DNA of 64,000 bases from Kushneria sinocarnis (GCF_003633775.1 NZ_RBIN01000001.1:124001-188000); one strand, 5' to 3'. Positions 1 to 12,149 are shown, counted from the first letter of the stretch. Translations and numbers: made by a program. Notes: generated by a model not told the origin, from the sequence alone.

Positions 1-1
1 C

Positions 2-568
2 TGCGAGCGCGAGGTCGAGCTTGAAATGAGCGAGCCGCAGCGGCTGATCCTGCCCCGCAAGGGGGTGGTCGAGCTGTCGCGGCTGCTCGATGACAGCGAG
101 GAGCCGATGACCCTCACGCTGGGCACCAATCACCTGCGGGCCCGCACCGGCGCCTTTACCTTCACCTCCAAGCTGGTGGACGGCAAGTTCCCGGATTACG
201 ACCGGGTGATCCCCCGTGGCGGCGACAAGCTGGTAATTGCCGAGCGCAGCGAGCTGCGGCAGGTGCTGTCGCGGACCGCCATCCTCTCCAACGAGAAGTA
301 CCGCGGCGTGCGCCTCAACCTCGAGGCCGGCAACCTGCGCGTGCTGGCCAACAACCCCGAGCAGGAGGAGGCCGAGGAGAACGTCGGCGTCGACTACGAG
401 GGTGCGGGGCTGGAGATCGGCTTCAACGTCGGCTATCTGGTCGATGTGCTCAACGTACTGACCACCGAGCAGGTGCAGATCACCCTGTCGGATGCCTCGA
501 GCAGTGCCCTGCTGGAAGCCCCCGGTGGCGGTGATGCGCGCTACGTGGTCATGCCGATGCGGCTGTGA
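2..568 (+). CDS. dnaN: DNA polymerase III sliding clamp beta, C-terminal half (5' end off window)
   Basis: The clamp encircles DNA as a dimer and tethers the replicative polymerase. The window begins inside the gene; the frame is open from base 2 and about 188 C-terminal residues are visible of a usual ~367. Seen directly: the end of domain 2 and all of domain 3, with the segments FTSKLVDGKFPDY, AILSNEKYRGVR, NNPEQEEAEE and the terminal VMPMRL, which are characteristic of gammaproteobacterial clamps. It lies 99 bp upstream of recF, the standard dnaA-dnaN-recF-gyrB order, so dnaA and oriC should lie just left of the window. Confidence 0.97.
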   Translation, partial: CEREVELEMSEPQRLILPRKGVVELSRLLDDSEEPMTLTLGTNHLRARTGAFTFTSKLVDGKFPDYDRVIPRGGDKLVIAERSELRQVLSRTAILSNEKYRGVRLNLEAGNLRVLANNPEQEEAEENVGVDYEGAGLEIGFNVGYLVDVLNVLTTEQVQITLSDASSSALLEAPGGGDARYVVMPMRL

Positions 569-667
569 GCCGATTGCTGCCGTCTCCCGGCCCCCGGCCG
601 GGGGCGGCTGCCCACCGCCTGCTGCCGTGCCACCGGCGCAGGCCCTGAGCCTGCCCTGCGGAGTTGC

Positions 668-4202
<3,535 letters not shown>

Positions 4203-4237
4203 TCCGGCCGACCGGGCAGCAGTGGCAGGAAAATGAC

Positions 4238-4259
4238 AAGGCGGCCCGCGGGCCGCCTT
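4238..4259. terminator. hairpin between gyrB and the convergent symporter gene
   Basis: A perfect 22-bp palindrome, AAGGCGGCCC followed by its complement, 35 bp after the gyrB stop. The T-tract is short (TTG TTG). Being symmetrical and between converging genes, it can serve both. Confidence 0.7.
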
Positions 4260-4316
4260 GTTGCCGTTCACGCCGGGGCCGGGCCAGCAGTGGCCCGTCC
4301 CGTGTGTACAGCGCCT

Positions 4317-6071
4317 TCAGGTTTCGGCCGCCTGATACGCGGGCACTGCCTGCCGGCGGGCCCGGGCCACCCGATAACCCACTGCCCCGGCGATGAACAG
4401 CATGGTGCCGCAGCCGACGGCCAGCGCGTAAGCGCCCAGCACGGCACTGCGCGGCACATCGAACTCGCCGGCCAGCCCCGCCAGGGTCTCGGCATACTGC
4501 TGCCACAGGAAGATGCCGATCATGACCCCCGAGAGCATGGTGACGAGTGCGATCCAGCGGGAGCCGTTCATCCAGCCGGCTTCGAGGGCGTCGTCCCGTT
4601 CATGCAGAAAGGCCCGGTACTGGCGCTCCGCCGGGGTGACCTGCGTCAGCGCCGAGGCCACCAGAATGGCGAGCAGGGCGGCCAGCGTGGCAAGCATGAC
4701 CGGATGCAGATAGACCGGCAGCGTGATCCAGTCGGCTTGTTTCATCAGCGACAGCGCCAGGTTGCCGACAAAGCCGACGGTCAGCCCCCAGCCGGCCCCG
4801 GCCGCGGTGATGCGCCGGCTCCAGATGCTCATCAGGGCGACCGGCCCCCACGAGGAAGCAAACAGCGTGGCCGCGAACCAGACCACGGCCATCACTGCCG
4901 GCGGCTGGAACAGCGCCAGGATCAGGGCGATCAGACCCGCGCCCAGTACCGCCATGCGGCTGGTGCGCATGGCGGACCGCTCGCTGCGCGAGGCTGGCAG
5001 GATGTCATTGGAGATGCTGAAACCGATGATCGACAGGAAGGTCGAGCAGGAGGAGAGTCCGGCGGCGAAGACGCCGGTCAGGATCACGATGCCCAGCCAG
5101 GCAGGCAGCACATTGAGGGCCGACCAGACCATGGCGCGTTCGGAGTCGAGCTCGGCGTTGTAGAGGTTGATGGCCGCGCCGGTCATCATCATCAGCGCAT
5201 AGAAGACGGCCAGCGCCACGGCGGTCAGCATCGCCGAGCGCATGACCACATGCTCGTTCCGGGCCATCAGATAACGACTGGACTGCCACGGGCTGGCCGC
5301 CAGCACCGCCGCCCACACCAGCCCGAGGGTCAGCCCCCAGGTGAGAGCCTCGCCGGGACTTGAGAACTCGGCCTGCTCGCCGCTCAGCACGCCGTGCCAG
5401 AGTGCAATGCCGGGCTTGTCGGTCTGCGCCAGCAGCCCTTCGAGCACGCCGTGCCAGCCGCCCAGATCCTGGATGATGTAAAGCGAGCCGCCGAGGGCGG
5501 CGAGCGAGAAGATCACGAACATCACCGTGTCGGTCAGCATCACGCCCGGCGAGCCGGAGTAGAGGATGAAGCCGGTATAGGTCAGCCACACCAGCACCAG
5601 CCCGACCCAGTAGGGCAGGCCGGTAAGCTCGGCAAACATGATGCCGGCCCCCTGCATGACGCCCAGCAGATAGGCCCCCAGCCCCACCACGGTGGTGATG
5701 CCGGCGATGGCCTGCACGCGCCGCGAGGCAAAGCGCTTGCCGAAGAACTCCGGCACCGTCAGCGCGCTGCTGCGCCGCAGGTAGCGGCCGAAGGCCAGTG
5801 CTCCCAGCAGGCAGCCCGAGGTGCTGACGGCGGCGAAGATCAGCATCACGAAGGGGTAGCCCTGATAGGCAAAGCCGGTTTCGCCGAGAAAGGCGCTGGT
5901 ACTGAGATAGCTGGCGACCAGGGTGCCCAGGATCAGAAAGGTGGGCGCATTGCGACCGGCCACCAGGTAGTCATCGAGATGCTGGACGCGGCGCCCGGCC
6001 AGGTGACCGATGACGAGATAACCGATCAGGCTGAGCAGGATGGCGATGGTGTACGTCATGGCGGTATCCAT
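4317..6071 (-). CDS. sodium:solute symporter family (SSS) transporter
   Basis: Integral membrane secondary transporter, 584 residues, expected to import a small solute with sodium. Hydrophobic segments run almost continuously from residue 5 to about 560, giving 13 or more helices. The N-terminal half has the SSS pattern: a DDYLVAGR loop after helix 1, then STSAFLGETGFAYQGYP and ALTVPEFFGKRF. The substrate cannot be read from sequence. The next in-frame ATG (6059) is an equally plausible start; neither has a good ribosome site. It is alone, convergent with gyrB. The unusual length beyond ~500 residues comes from an extra C-terminal pair of helices. Confidence 0.85.
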   Translation of the reverse strand: MDTAMTYTIAILLSLIGYLVIGHLAGRRVQHLDDYLVAGRNAPTFLILGTLVASYLSTSAFLGETGFAYQGYPFVMLIFAAVSTSGCLLGALAFGRYLRRSSALTVPEFFGKRFASRRVQAIAGITTVVGLGAYLLGVMQGAGIMFAELTGLPYWVGLVLVWLTYTGFILYSGSPGVMLTDTVMFVIFSLAALGGSLYIIQDLGGWHGVLEGLLAQTDKPGIALWHGVLSGEQAEFSSPGEALTWGLTLGLVWAAVLAASPWQSSRYLMARNEHVVMRSAMLTAVALAVFYALMMMTGAAINLYNAELDSERAMVWSALNVLPAWLGIVILTGVFAAGLSSCSTFLSIIGFSISNDILPASRSERSAMRTSRMAVLGAGLIALILALFQPPAVMAVVWFAATLFASSWGPVALMSIWSRRITAAGAGWGLTVGFVGNLALSLMKQADWITLPVYLHPVMLATLAALLAILVASALTQVTPAERQYRAFLHERDDALEAGWMNGSRWIALVTMLSGVMIGIFLWQQYAETLAGLAGEFDVPRSAVLGAYALAVGCGTMLFIAGAVGYRVARARRQAVPAYQAAET

Positions 6072-6139
6072 GAGGTTGTTGATGTTGTATCGCCATGATG
6101 CGAGCGATTCAGCCTGATGGCGTTCTCACTGCGCCCCCT

Positions 6140-6196
6140 GCCTGCCGTATTTGCGACATCGGCGGGGTAATCGACCCCGTGGCGGCGCCGGCAGGC
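6140..6196. repeat. nested inverted repeats upstream of the CRISPR region
   Basis: GCCTGCCG at 6140-6147 pairs with CGGCAGGC at 6189-6196, enclosing a second stem GGGGT/ACCCC at 6164-6168 and 6174-6178. It lies between the symporter start and the CRISPR leader. Role unknown. Confidence 0.45.
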
Positions 6197-6204
6197 TGAT
6201 CAGA

Positions 6205-6275
6205 TATTGACCGAATTGGCTGGTGGCAGGATCAGTGGCTGTTTTATGCTTTGAAAACAGCATTCTTCAACTGGT
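6205..6275 (+). promoter_or_regulatory. putative CRISPR leader with an 8-bp inverted repeat
   Basis: The 70 bp before the first repeat are clearly more A/T-rich than the surroundings. They contain a perfect inverted repeat GCTGTTTT (6238-6245) / AAAACAGC (6254-6261) ending 14 bp before repeat 1. The side is right for a leader because the degenerate repeat is at the opposite end. Confidence 0.5.
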
Positions 6276-6426
6276 GTGTTCCCCGCAGGCGCGGGGATGA
6301 ACCGGGATTGTTCGGGCGAGTGCGCCAGCGGTAGAGGTGTTCCCCGCAGGCGCGGGGATGAACCGCCTGCATCATGGGCCGGGCAAATTCGTTGACGGTG
6401 TTGCCTGCATTCGCGGCTCATCCTGA
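6276..6426 (+). CRISPR. minimal type I-E CRISPR array: two perfect repeats, one degenerate terminal repeat, two 32-nt spacers
   Basis: Two identical 29-nt repeats are at 6276-6304 and 6337-6365. Each starts GTGTTCCCCGC, has a GC-rich dyad core and ends GGGGATGAACCG, which is the type I-E (E. coli-like) repeat class. They are separated by exactly 32 nt, the I-E spacer length. Another 32 nt after repeat 2, at 6398-6426, sits a degenerate copy: it matches 15 of the first 19 positions and none of the last ten, as expected for the leader-distal end. No cas gene lies in the window, so the array is an orphan or is served in trans. Confidence 0.88.
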
Positions 6427-6429
6427 CCA

Positions 6430-6445
6430 TGTTTCACGTGAAACA
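6430..6445. other. parS site 1 (ParB-binding palindrome)
   Basis: Exact TGTTTCACGTGAAACA, inside an 18-bp perfect palindrome (6429-6446). It lies two bases after the terminal CRISPR repeat, in an intergenic stretch. Confidence 0.9.
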
Positions 6446-6518
6446 TCAGGGCCCGTCCCTTTGCTGTCATGCAGGACTTCTCATAAGCTGGCATGGCGTT
6501 TCACAACCTTCCTTCGCC

Positions 6519-6746
6519 ATGCCCACCATCGATATCGTGCTGAACCTCAGTGCGCAGCAGTGCCGCAGTTACTATGCCGGGGCCGCCGAGCATATTCATA
6601 CCCATAGTCCGGATGGCCGCAAGGTGCTGCTGCCTGCGCGGGCGCTGCATCGCATCGTGGGACCGAGCGGGGTGCAGGGGGTTTACCGGATGACGTATGA
6701 CGACAATGGCCGGTTTGTGTCACTTGAGCGCATTGGTGCGCTTTGA
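6519..6746 (+). CDS. DUF2835 family small protein
   Basis: A 75-residue soluble protein of unknown function. The sequence is the DUF2835 pattern: an N-terminal beta strand IDIVLNLS, then CRSYYAG, a central VLLPARALHRIV, and a terminal GRFVSLERI. These proteins are common in marine and soil gammaproteobacteria and are usually about 70 residues, so the ATG at 6519 is the right start even though no ribosome site is obvious. The longer reading from 6429 would begin inside the parS palindrome and is not credible. It is a single gene, read away from the CRISPR array. Confidence 0.75.
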   Translation: MPTIDIVLNLSAQQCRSYYAGAAEHIHTHSPDGRKVLLPARALHRIVGPSGVQGVYRMTYDDNGRFVSLERIGAL

Positions 6747-6859
6747 GACGCCATTTCATGGATCATCTGCAAATCGTGTGCATCCGCTGATCAGCAGGTC
6801 GTGGCAGCGGGAGCCCAGTCCCTGTGCCAGACTTGCGGCAGTACAGGGAGGCAGCACAG

Positions 6860-8065
6860 ATGACACTACCCATGAGCGGCTTCCGGGTGATCGATCTGAC
6901 CGCGATGGTTTCCGGTCCGGTGGCGACCATGCAACTCGCCGATCAGGGCGCCGAAGTGATCAAGATCGAGCGACCGGACAGCGGCGATCAGACTCGCCTG
7001 GCGGCCAACCAGCGGCACGGTTTCTCGGCGAACTTTCTCAATAACAATCGCAACAAGCGCTCGGTCGCCCTCGATCTCAAACAGCCCGAGGGGCTGGCGG
7101 CACTGAAGCGCCTGTGCGCGAATGCCGATGTACTGGTGCAGAACTTCCGTCCCGGTGTAGCCGAGCGCATCGGCATCGGCGAGGCGGCCATTCGCGAGGT
7201 GGCGCCGAATATCATTTATGTCTCGATCAGCGGCTTCGGCGAGAGCGGGCCCTATGCCGGCAGGCCGGTCTATGATCCGCTGATCCAGTCGCTGTCGAGT
7301 CTGGCCAGTATCCAGGGCGGTTCGGACGAGGCGCGTCCCGGGCTGGTGCGCACCATCGTGCCGGACAAGCTTACCGGCTATATCGCCGCCCAGGCGATTA
7401 CGGCGGCGCTGCTCGCGCGCGAGCGTGGCCAGCCCGGCCAGCATGTGCATGTGTCGATGCTCGATGCAGTGATCGATTTCCTGTGGCACTCCGACATGAA
7501 CAGCCAGACCTTTGTCGGCCATGAATTCAGTCAGGCGCAGGCCGCCAGTTTCATCGACCTGATCTATCAGACCACCACCGGTTATATCAGCGTGGCGGTA
7601 CAGAACGATCGCGAGTGGCAGGCGCTGACCGAGGCACTGAATGCGCCGGAGTGGCGCGAGGATCCACGCTTTGCCACCTTTGCCGATCGTCAGGACAACA
7701 TCAACGCGCGCCTCGAGCTGACCCAGGAAAAACTGGCCGAGCAGAGCGCCGAGTACTGGCTCGAGCGGCTCAACGAGTTCGGCGTGCCCTGTGCGCCGGT
7801 ACTGACGCGCTCGGAGATGATCGAGCACGAGCAGATTGCGGCCAATGAGCTGCTGGTCGAATACGACCATCCCGGGGTGGGCAGGCTGCGTCAGACGCGC
7901 CCGGCGGCGCGCTTCTCCCGGGCAGAGGCGCTGCCTCTGAACGGCGCGCCGACGCTGGGCGCCGATACCCGGAAGGTACTGGCGGAGAACGGGTTCAGCG
8001 ATGAGGAGATCGATCGGCTGCTTGATTCGGGCGCGGCTGTCGATGAGGGGAGTACCGCCACATGA
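6860..8065 (+). CDS. CaiB/BaiF (family III) CoA-transferase
   Basis: Transfers CoA between carboxylic acids through an aspartyl-CoA anhydride. 401 residues from the ATG at 6860, which has an AGGGAGG ribosome site 8 bp upstream; an ATG 36 bp earlier has none. Family features seen: N-terminal GFRVIDLTAMVSGPVATMQLADQGAEVIK, the segment NRNKRSVALDL, a NFRPGV loop, and GYGQ-like SISGFGESGPYAGRPVYDP leading to the region of the catalytic Asp. The stop overlaps the ATG of the next gene (ATGA), so it is translationally coupled to a GST. The acyl substrate is not predictable. Confidence 0.85.
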   Translation: MTLPMSGFRVIDLTAMVSGPVATMQLADQGAEVIKIERPDSGDQTRLAANQRHGFSANFLNNNRNKRSVALDLKQPEGLAALKRLCANADVLVQNFRPGVAERIGIGEAAIREVAPNIIYVSISGFGESGPYAGRPVYDPLIQSLSSLASIQGGSDEARPGLVRTIVPDKLTGYIAAQAITAALLARERGQPGQHVHVSMLDAVIDFLWHSDMNSQTFVGHEFSQAQAASFIDLIYQTTTGYISVAVQNDREWQALTEALNAPEWREDPRFATFADRQDNINARLELTQEKLAEQSAEYWLERLNEFGVPCAPVLTRSEMIEHEQIAANELLVEYDHPGVGRLRQTRPAARFSRAEALPLNGAPTLGADTRKVLAENGFSDEEIDRLLDSGAAVDEGSTAT

Positions 8066-8787
8066 TCGACTTCTACTACTGGCCGACACCCAACGGCTGG
8101 AAGATCGCTATCCTGCTCGAGGAGCTGGCACTCGACTACCGGGTGGTGCCGGTGGATATCAACGCCGGTGATCAGTTCGCCCCCGGGTTTCTGGCCATCT
8201 CGCCCAACAACCGCATGCCGGCGATCGTCGATCACGAGCCGGCCGGGGGGTATGGCGAGGCGCCACTGCCGATTTTCGAGTCCGGTGCCATCGCCCGTTA
8301 TCTGGCGCAGAAGAGTGGTGTGCTCTATCCCGAAGATCCCCGGTTGCGCAAGGAGATCGACGAGTGGCTGTTCTGGCAGGTGGGCAATCTCGGCCCGATG
8401 GGCGGCCAGATGAGTCACTTCGTCAATTATGCCCCCGAGGAGCAGGCGGGCGGCTACGCCGAAACGCGCTATCGTGACGAGTATCACCGCTGCCTTGGCG
8501 TACTGGAGCGTCGGCTCGAGGGTCGGACGTATCTGGTGGGCGAGCACTACAGTATCGCTGACATCGTCAACTGGCCCTGGGTGTTGATTGCAAGGGCCAT
8601 GGGGCAGCCGCTCGATGACTTCCCGCAGGTCGCTGCCTGGCGGCAGCGGGTCAAGGAGCGCCCGGCGGTGCAGCGTGGTGTCGAGCTGGGTCGGGAGTGG
8701 CGCAGCGGCGGTCAGCCGAAGAGCGAGTCGGCGCGCTCGATGCTGTTCAATCAGCGCGCCAATCACGCGGACAAGGGCCGTGATTAG
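8062..8787 (+). CDS. glutathione S-transferase family protein (YfcG/YghU-like)
   Basis: 241 residues: a thioredoxin-like N-terminal domain (about 1-90) with YYWPTPNGWKIAILLEEL, the usual cis-proline context NNRMPAIVDHE near residue 54, and FESGAIARYLA for glutathione binding; then an all-helical C-terminal domain with YSIADIVNWPWV. This resembles the nu-class proteins YfcG/YghU, which bind glutathione or act as disulfide reductases. It overlaps the CoA-transferase by four bases (ATGA), suggesting a joint role in handling an electrophilic or CoA-linked acid, which is inference. Confidence 0.85.
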   Translation: MIDFYYWPTPNGWKIAILLEELALDYRVVPVDINAGDQFAPGFLAISPNNRMPAIVDHEPAGGYGEAPLPIFESGAIARYLAQKSGVLYPEDPRLRKEIDEWLFWQVGNLGPMGGQMSHFVNYAPEEQAGGYAETRYRDEYHRCLGVLERRLEGRTYLVGEHYSIADIVNWPWVLIARAMGQPLDDFPQVAAWRQRVKERPAVQRGVELGREWRSGGQPKSESARSMLFNQRANHADKGRD

Positions 8788-8929
8788 GCCGCTTGCGCGA
8801 CCGACCGCGATCATCAGAAACGGCAGCCCCGGTCCCGAACGGAAGCGGCCATGGTCGCTGCCGGTGCAGTCCGGGTGGCGGCGCCGGGGCCGACGCCATC
8901 GTTACCCAACCCGCTTGTAGGAGGCGCGT

Positions 8930-9124
8930 ATGCCCAATGGACCACCGGCGCCCGAAGAGCGCCCTGAAATGCTGCAGGAGCTCGATGCCGTGCGGGCCGA
9001 GCTGCAGGCGCTGGCCGCCGAGGAGGCGGATGCCTCGCGTCGCGCCCGGCTGACGGCCCTGGAGCAGCGACTGACCCGACTCGACGGTTATGCGCTGGCG
9101 CTGCTGGATGCCGTGGAGCGCTGA
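8930..9124 (+). CDS. small hydrophilic protein, probably helical (hypothetical)
   Basis: 64 residues, not recognised. After a proline-rich N-terminus it is almost entirely leucine/alanine/glutamate/arginine with a heptad-like spacing (LQELDAVRAELQALAAEE, LTALEQRLTRLDG), so probably a short coiled coil. A good GGAGG ribosome site stands 6 bp before the ATG, which is the main reason to believe it. It sits between the GST gene and an APC permease on the same strand. Confidence 0.5.
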   Translation: MPNGPPAPEERPEMLQELDAVRAELQALAAEEADASRRARLTALEQRLTRLDGYALALLDAVER

Positions 9125-9290
9125 AGTGAGTGCTTGCCGCGCCGTTACCCGAAGGCGCGTGCCGGCTTCGGCAGCCGATGCTCGTCGCCGGGCCCCCGGA
9201 ACCGCTAGAGTGGAAGGATCACGGGGCGACGGCGGCTGCCGGCGTGTCGTGGTGACGGGGACGGGTCAACACGCAAGGTGAAAAATCATC

Positions 9291-10721
9291 ATGACGACTT
9301 CACAACAACCTCATGAGCTGGTGCGGGTACTGGCCCGTACCGATGTACTGGCCCTGGCCTTCGGCGCGATGATCGGCTGGGGCTGGATCGTGCTGACCGG
9401 TACCGCCATTCTCAATGCCGGCAGTGTCGGGGCCATCCTGGCCTTTCTGATCGGCGGCGTGGCCATGGCGCTGATCGGGCTGACCTACGCCGAGCTGGCC
9501 GCGGCGATGCCGAAGGTGGGCGGCGAGCATGTCTACAGCTACCGGGCGCTGGGGCACTTTGCCTCGTTTCTGTGTACCTGGAGCATCGTGCTGGGCTACG
9601 TCAGCGTGGTGTCGTTCGAGGCGGTGGCACTGCCCACCGTGGTCGAGCAGCTGGTACCGGGCTATGACGTGGGGCATCTCTGGACCGTGGCCGGCTGGGA
9701 CGTCAAGGCCACCTGGGTGGCCGTCGGCGTGGGCGGCTCGCTGGCCATGATGGCGATCAACTACGTCGGCATCACGACGGCGGCACTGCTGCAGAAGGTG
9801 GTTACGGCACTGATCCTGGTGGTGGGGGTGATGTTCATCACCGGCTCGCTGTTCACCGGCCATACCACCAACATGACACCTCTGTTCAATATCGACGACA
9901 GCCTGCTGGGCGGCATCATGTCGGTACTGGTGATGGTGCCGTTCCTGTTCGTCGGTTTCGACGTGATTCCCCAGGCGGCCGAGGAGATCAACCTGCCGTT
10001 TCGCGACATCGGCAAGGTGCTGATCACCTCGGTGCTGCTGGCGGTGGCGTGGTATTCGCTGATCATCCTGGGCACCAGCCTGATGCTCGATCACGGCGCC
10101 CTGAGCGGCAGTTCGCTGAGCGTGCCCGATGCCATGACCGCCGTCTTCAACAGCGGCTGGGGCGGCAATCTGATGGTGCTGGCGGGGATCGCCGGCATCA
10201 TCACCAGCTGGAATGCCTTCTACATCGGCGGTTCGCGGGCGATCTATGCGCTGGCCCATGCCGGCATGCTGCCGGCTTTCCTGGGCCGGCTGCATCCGCG
10301 CCACCGCACGCCGACCAACGCCATCCTGCTGATCGGCGCGCTGTCGACCATTGCGCCGTTTCTCGGCCGGCCGGCACTGGTGTGGCTGGTGGATGCCGGT
10401 GGCCTGGGCATCGTCATCGCCTACCTGATGGTGGCACTATCGTTTCTGGTCCTGCGCCGTCGCGAGCCGTCGATGCCGCGCCCCTTCCGGGCCGGTCGGG
10501 GGCAGTGGGTCGGCGGCGTGGCGGTCGCGCTGGCGCTGGGGATGGTCTGTCTCTATCTGCCCGGCAGCCCGTCGGCGCTGACCGGCGTCGAGTGGCTGAT
10601 CTTCGGCCTCTGGATGCTGGCGGGACTGGCGATGTACGGCTTCGCGCTCGCCCGCTACGGGCGTGACTATAGTGATCGCGTGATGCACGCCGAGCTGCAG
10701 CAGGAGCATGCCGACCGCTGA
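9291..10721 (+). CDS. APC-family amino acid permease
   Basis: 476 residues with about 12 predicted membrane helices. The first helix carries the APC hallmark FGAMIGWGWIVLTG near residue 24, and the first half contains GLTYAELAAAMPKVGGEHVYSY; FVGFDVIPQAAEEIN near residue 220 corresponds to the conserved helix 6 region. It imports amino acids or amines, exact substrate unknown. The next gene, 82 bp downstream on the same strand, is a GabT-type aminotransferase, which makes GABA or a related omega-amino acid a reasonable guess. Confidence 0.85.
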   Translation: MTTSQQPHELVRVLARTDVLALAFGAMIGWGWIVLTGTAILNAGSVGAILAFLIGGVAMALIGLTYAELAAAMPKVGGEHVYSYRALGHFASFLCTWSIVLGYVSVVSFEAVALPTVVEQLVPGYDVGHLWTVAGWDVKATWVAVGVGGSLAMMAINYVGITTAALLQKVVTALILVVGVMFITGSLFTGHTTNMTPLFNIDDSLLGGIMSVLVMVPFLFVGFDVIPQAAEEINLPFRDIGKVLITSVLLAVAWYSLIILGTSLMLDHGALSGSSLSVPDAMTAVFNSGWGGNLMVLAGIAGIITSWNAFYIGGSRAIYALAHAGMLPAFLGRLHPRHRTPTNAILLIGALSTIAPFLGRPALVWLVDAGGLGIVIAYLMVALSFLVLRRREPSMPRPFRAGRGQWVGGVAVALALGMVCLYLPGSPSALTGVEWLIFGLWMLAGLAMYGFALARYGRDYSDRVMHAELQQEHADR

Positions 10722-10803
10722 AGGCATGCCGCATGGCAGATCGGTAACCTCGTACCGCCGTCGGGGCGGCCCCGGCGGCGGCGGCACGACAAGGAGCAGT
10801 GAA

Positions 10804-12072
10804 ATGACCAACGCCGAACTCAATGAGCTGAAACAGCGCTATGTCGCCAGTGGCGCTGCCAGCCCGGATCAGCACTTCGCCGACCGGGCCGAGAATGCCG
10901 AACTCTGGGATGCCGACGGCAAGCGCTTCATCGACTTCGCCGGCGGCATCGGGGTACTCAACATCGGCCATCGCCATCCGAAGGTGGTCGAGGCGGTCAA
11001 GGCCCAGCTCGACCGGGTAATGCACACCTGCCAGACCGTGATGCCCTACGAGGGGTACGTGAAGGTGGCCGAGCAGCTCAGCCGGATCTCGCCGGTCCGC
11101 GGGCACGGCAAGGTGATGCTGGCCAACTCCGGCGCCGAGGCGCTGGAGAATGCGGTCAAGGTGGCCCGCGCCGCTACCGGCCGCTCCAGCGTGATCTGCT
11201 TCTCCGGCGGCTATCACGGCCGGACCTTCATGACCATGGCCATGAACGGCAAGGTGGCGCCCTATCGCACCGACTTCGGGCCGATGCCGGGGCAGGTCTA
11301 TCGTGCGCCCTATCCGATCGACGCGCTCGGGATCAGTGAAGAGGATGCGCTGCACGGTCTGAAGATGACCCTCAAGACCGATGCCAACCCGCGGGATACC
11401 GCTGCCATCGTGATCGAGCCGGTGCTGGGCGAGGGCGGTTTTCATGCCGCATCGCCGAGCTTCATGAAGCAGCTGCGCGAACTCTGCGACGAGCACGGCA
11501 TCCTGCTGATCGTTGACGAGGTGCAGTCCGGCTTCGGTCGCACGGGCAGGATGTTCGCCGTCGAGCATACCGGCGTCGAGCCGGACATCATCACCATGGC
11601 CAAGAGCATGGGCGATGGCATGCCGATCTCGGCGGTCGTGGGCACCGACCGGGTCATGGATGCCTCGGGCGGCAACTCGCTGGGGGGCACCTATACCGGT
11701 AGTCCGGTCGCCTGCGCGGCGGTGCTGGCAGTGCTGGAGGTGTTCGAAGAGGAGCAGATCCTGGCGAAGAGCCAGGCGCTGGGCGAGAAGCTGGGCGAGC
11801 GCTTCGCGCACTGGGAGCAGTCCTTCTCGTGCGTGCGCAATTCGCGCCATCTGGGCGCCATGGCGGCCTTCGATCTGGTGGATGGCAGCGGCGAGCCGGC
11901 GACCGAGCTGGCCGGTGCGCTGTGCAAGCAGGCCCGCCAGCGCGGCCTGATCCTGCTCTCCTGCGGGCTCTACGGCAATACCATCCGCTTTCTGATGCCG
12001 GTGACCATCGGCGACGAGGTGCTCAACGAGGGGCTCGATATCATCGAGTCACTGCTGTCGGAGCTGAGCTGA
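10804..12072 (+). CDS. gabT: 4-aminobutyrate aminotransferase
   Basis: PLP-dependent class III (omega) aminotransferase, 422 residues from the ATG at 10804, which follows AAGGAG; a frame extension to 10708 has no ribosome site. Close in pattern to E. coli GabT: FADRAEN, DFAGGIGVLNIGHRHPKVV, NSGAEALENAVKVARAATGRS, YHGRTFMT, the PLP Asp in LIVDEVQSGFGRTG, and the Schiff-base lysine in MAKSMGDG. Converts GABA plus 2-oxoglutarate to succinate semialdehyde and glutamate. No gabD partner is in the window. It pairs with the upstream permease and is followed by a clear terminator. Confidence 0.88.
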   Translation: MTNAELNELKQRYVASGAASPDQHFADRAENAELWDADGKRFIDFAGGIGVLNIGHRHPKVVEAVKAQLDRVMHTCQTVMPYEGYVKVAEQLSRISPVRGHGKVMLANSGAEALENAVKVARAATGRSSVICFSGGYHGRTFMTMAMNGKVAPYRTDFGPMPGQVYRAPYPIDALGISEEDALHGLKMTLKTDANPRDTAAIVIEPVLGEGGFHAASPSFMKQLRELCDEHGILLIVDEVQSGFGRTGRMFAVEHTGVEPDIITMAKSMGDGMPISAVVGTDRVMDASGGNSLGGTYTGSPVACAAVLAVLEVFEEEQILAKSQALGEKLGERFAHWEQSFSCVRNSRHLGAMAAFDLVDGSGEPATELAGALCKQARQRGLILLSCGLYGNTIRFLMPVTIGDEVLNEGLDIIESLLSELS

Positions 12073-12103
12073 GACGCGCCTGCGGTGTAGTGCCGTAACG
12101 ACG

Positions 12104-12127
12104 AAAGGCCCCTGCGGGGGCCTTTTT
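12104..12127 (+). terminator. rho-independent terminator after gabT
   Basis: Stem AAAGGCCCC / GGGGCCTTT (12104-12112 and 12117-12125) with a four-base loop and a run of five T. Confidence 0.9.
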
Positions 12128-12149
12128 CATGGCGGCCTGCCGGCAGGTG

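Noticed and set aside
6200-6430. 76-residue minus-strand frame across the CRISPR repeats with FIPAPAGNTP
   Set aside because: It is the usual spurious peptide made by translating type I-E repeats; no ribosome site.
9125-9290. Possible riboswitch upstream of the APC permease
   Set aside because: GC-rich and foldable, but no conserved riboswitch core could be recognised.
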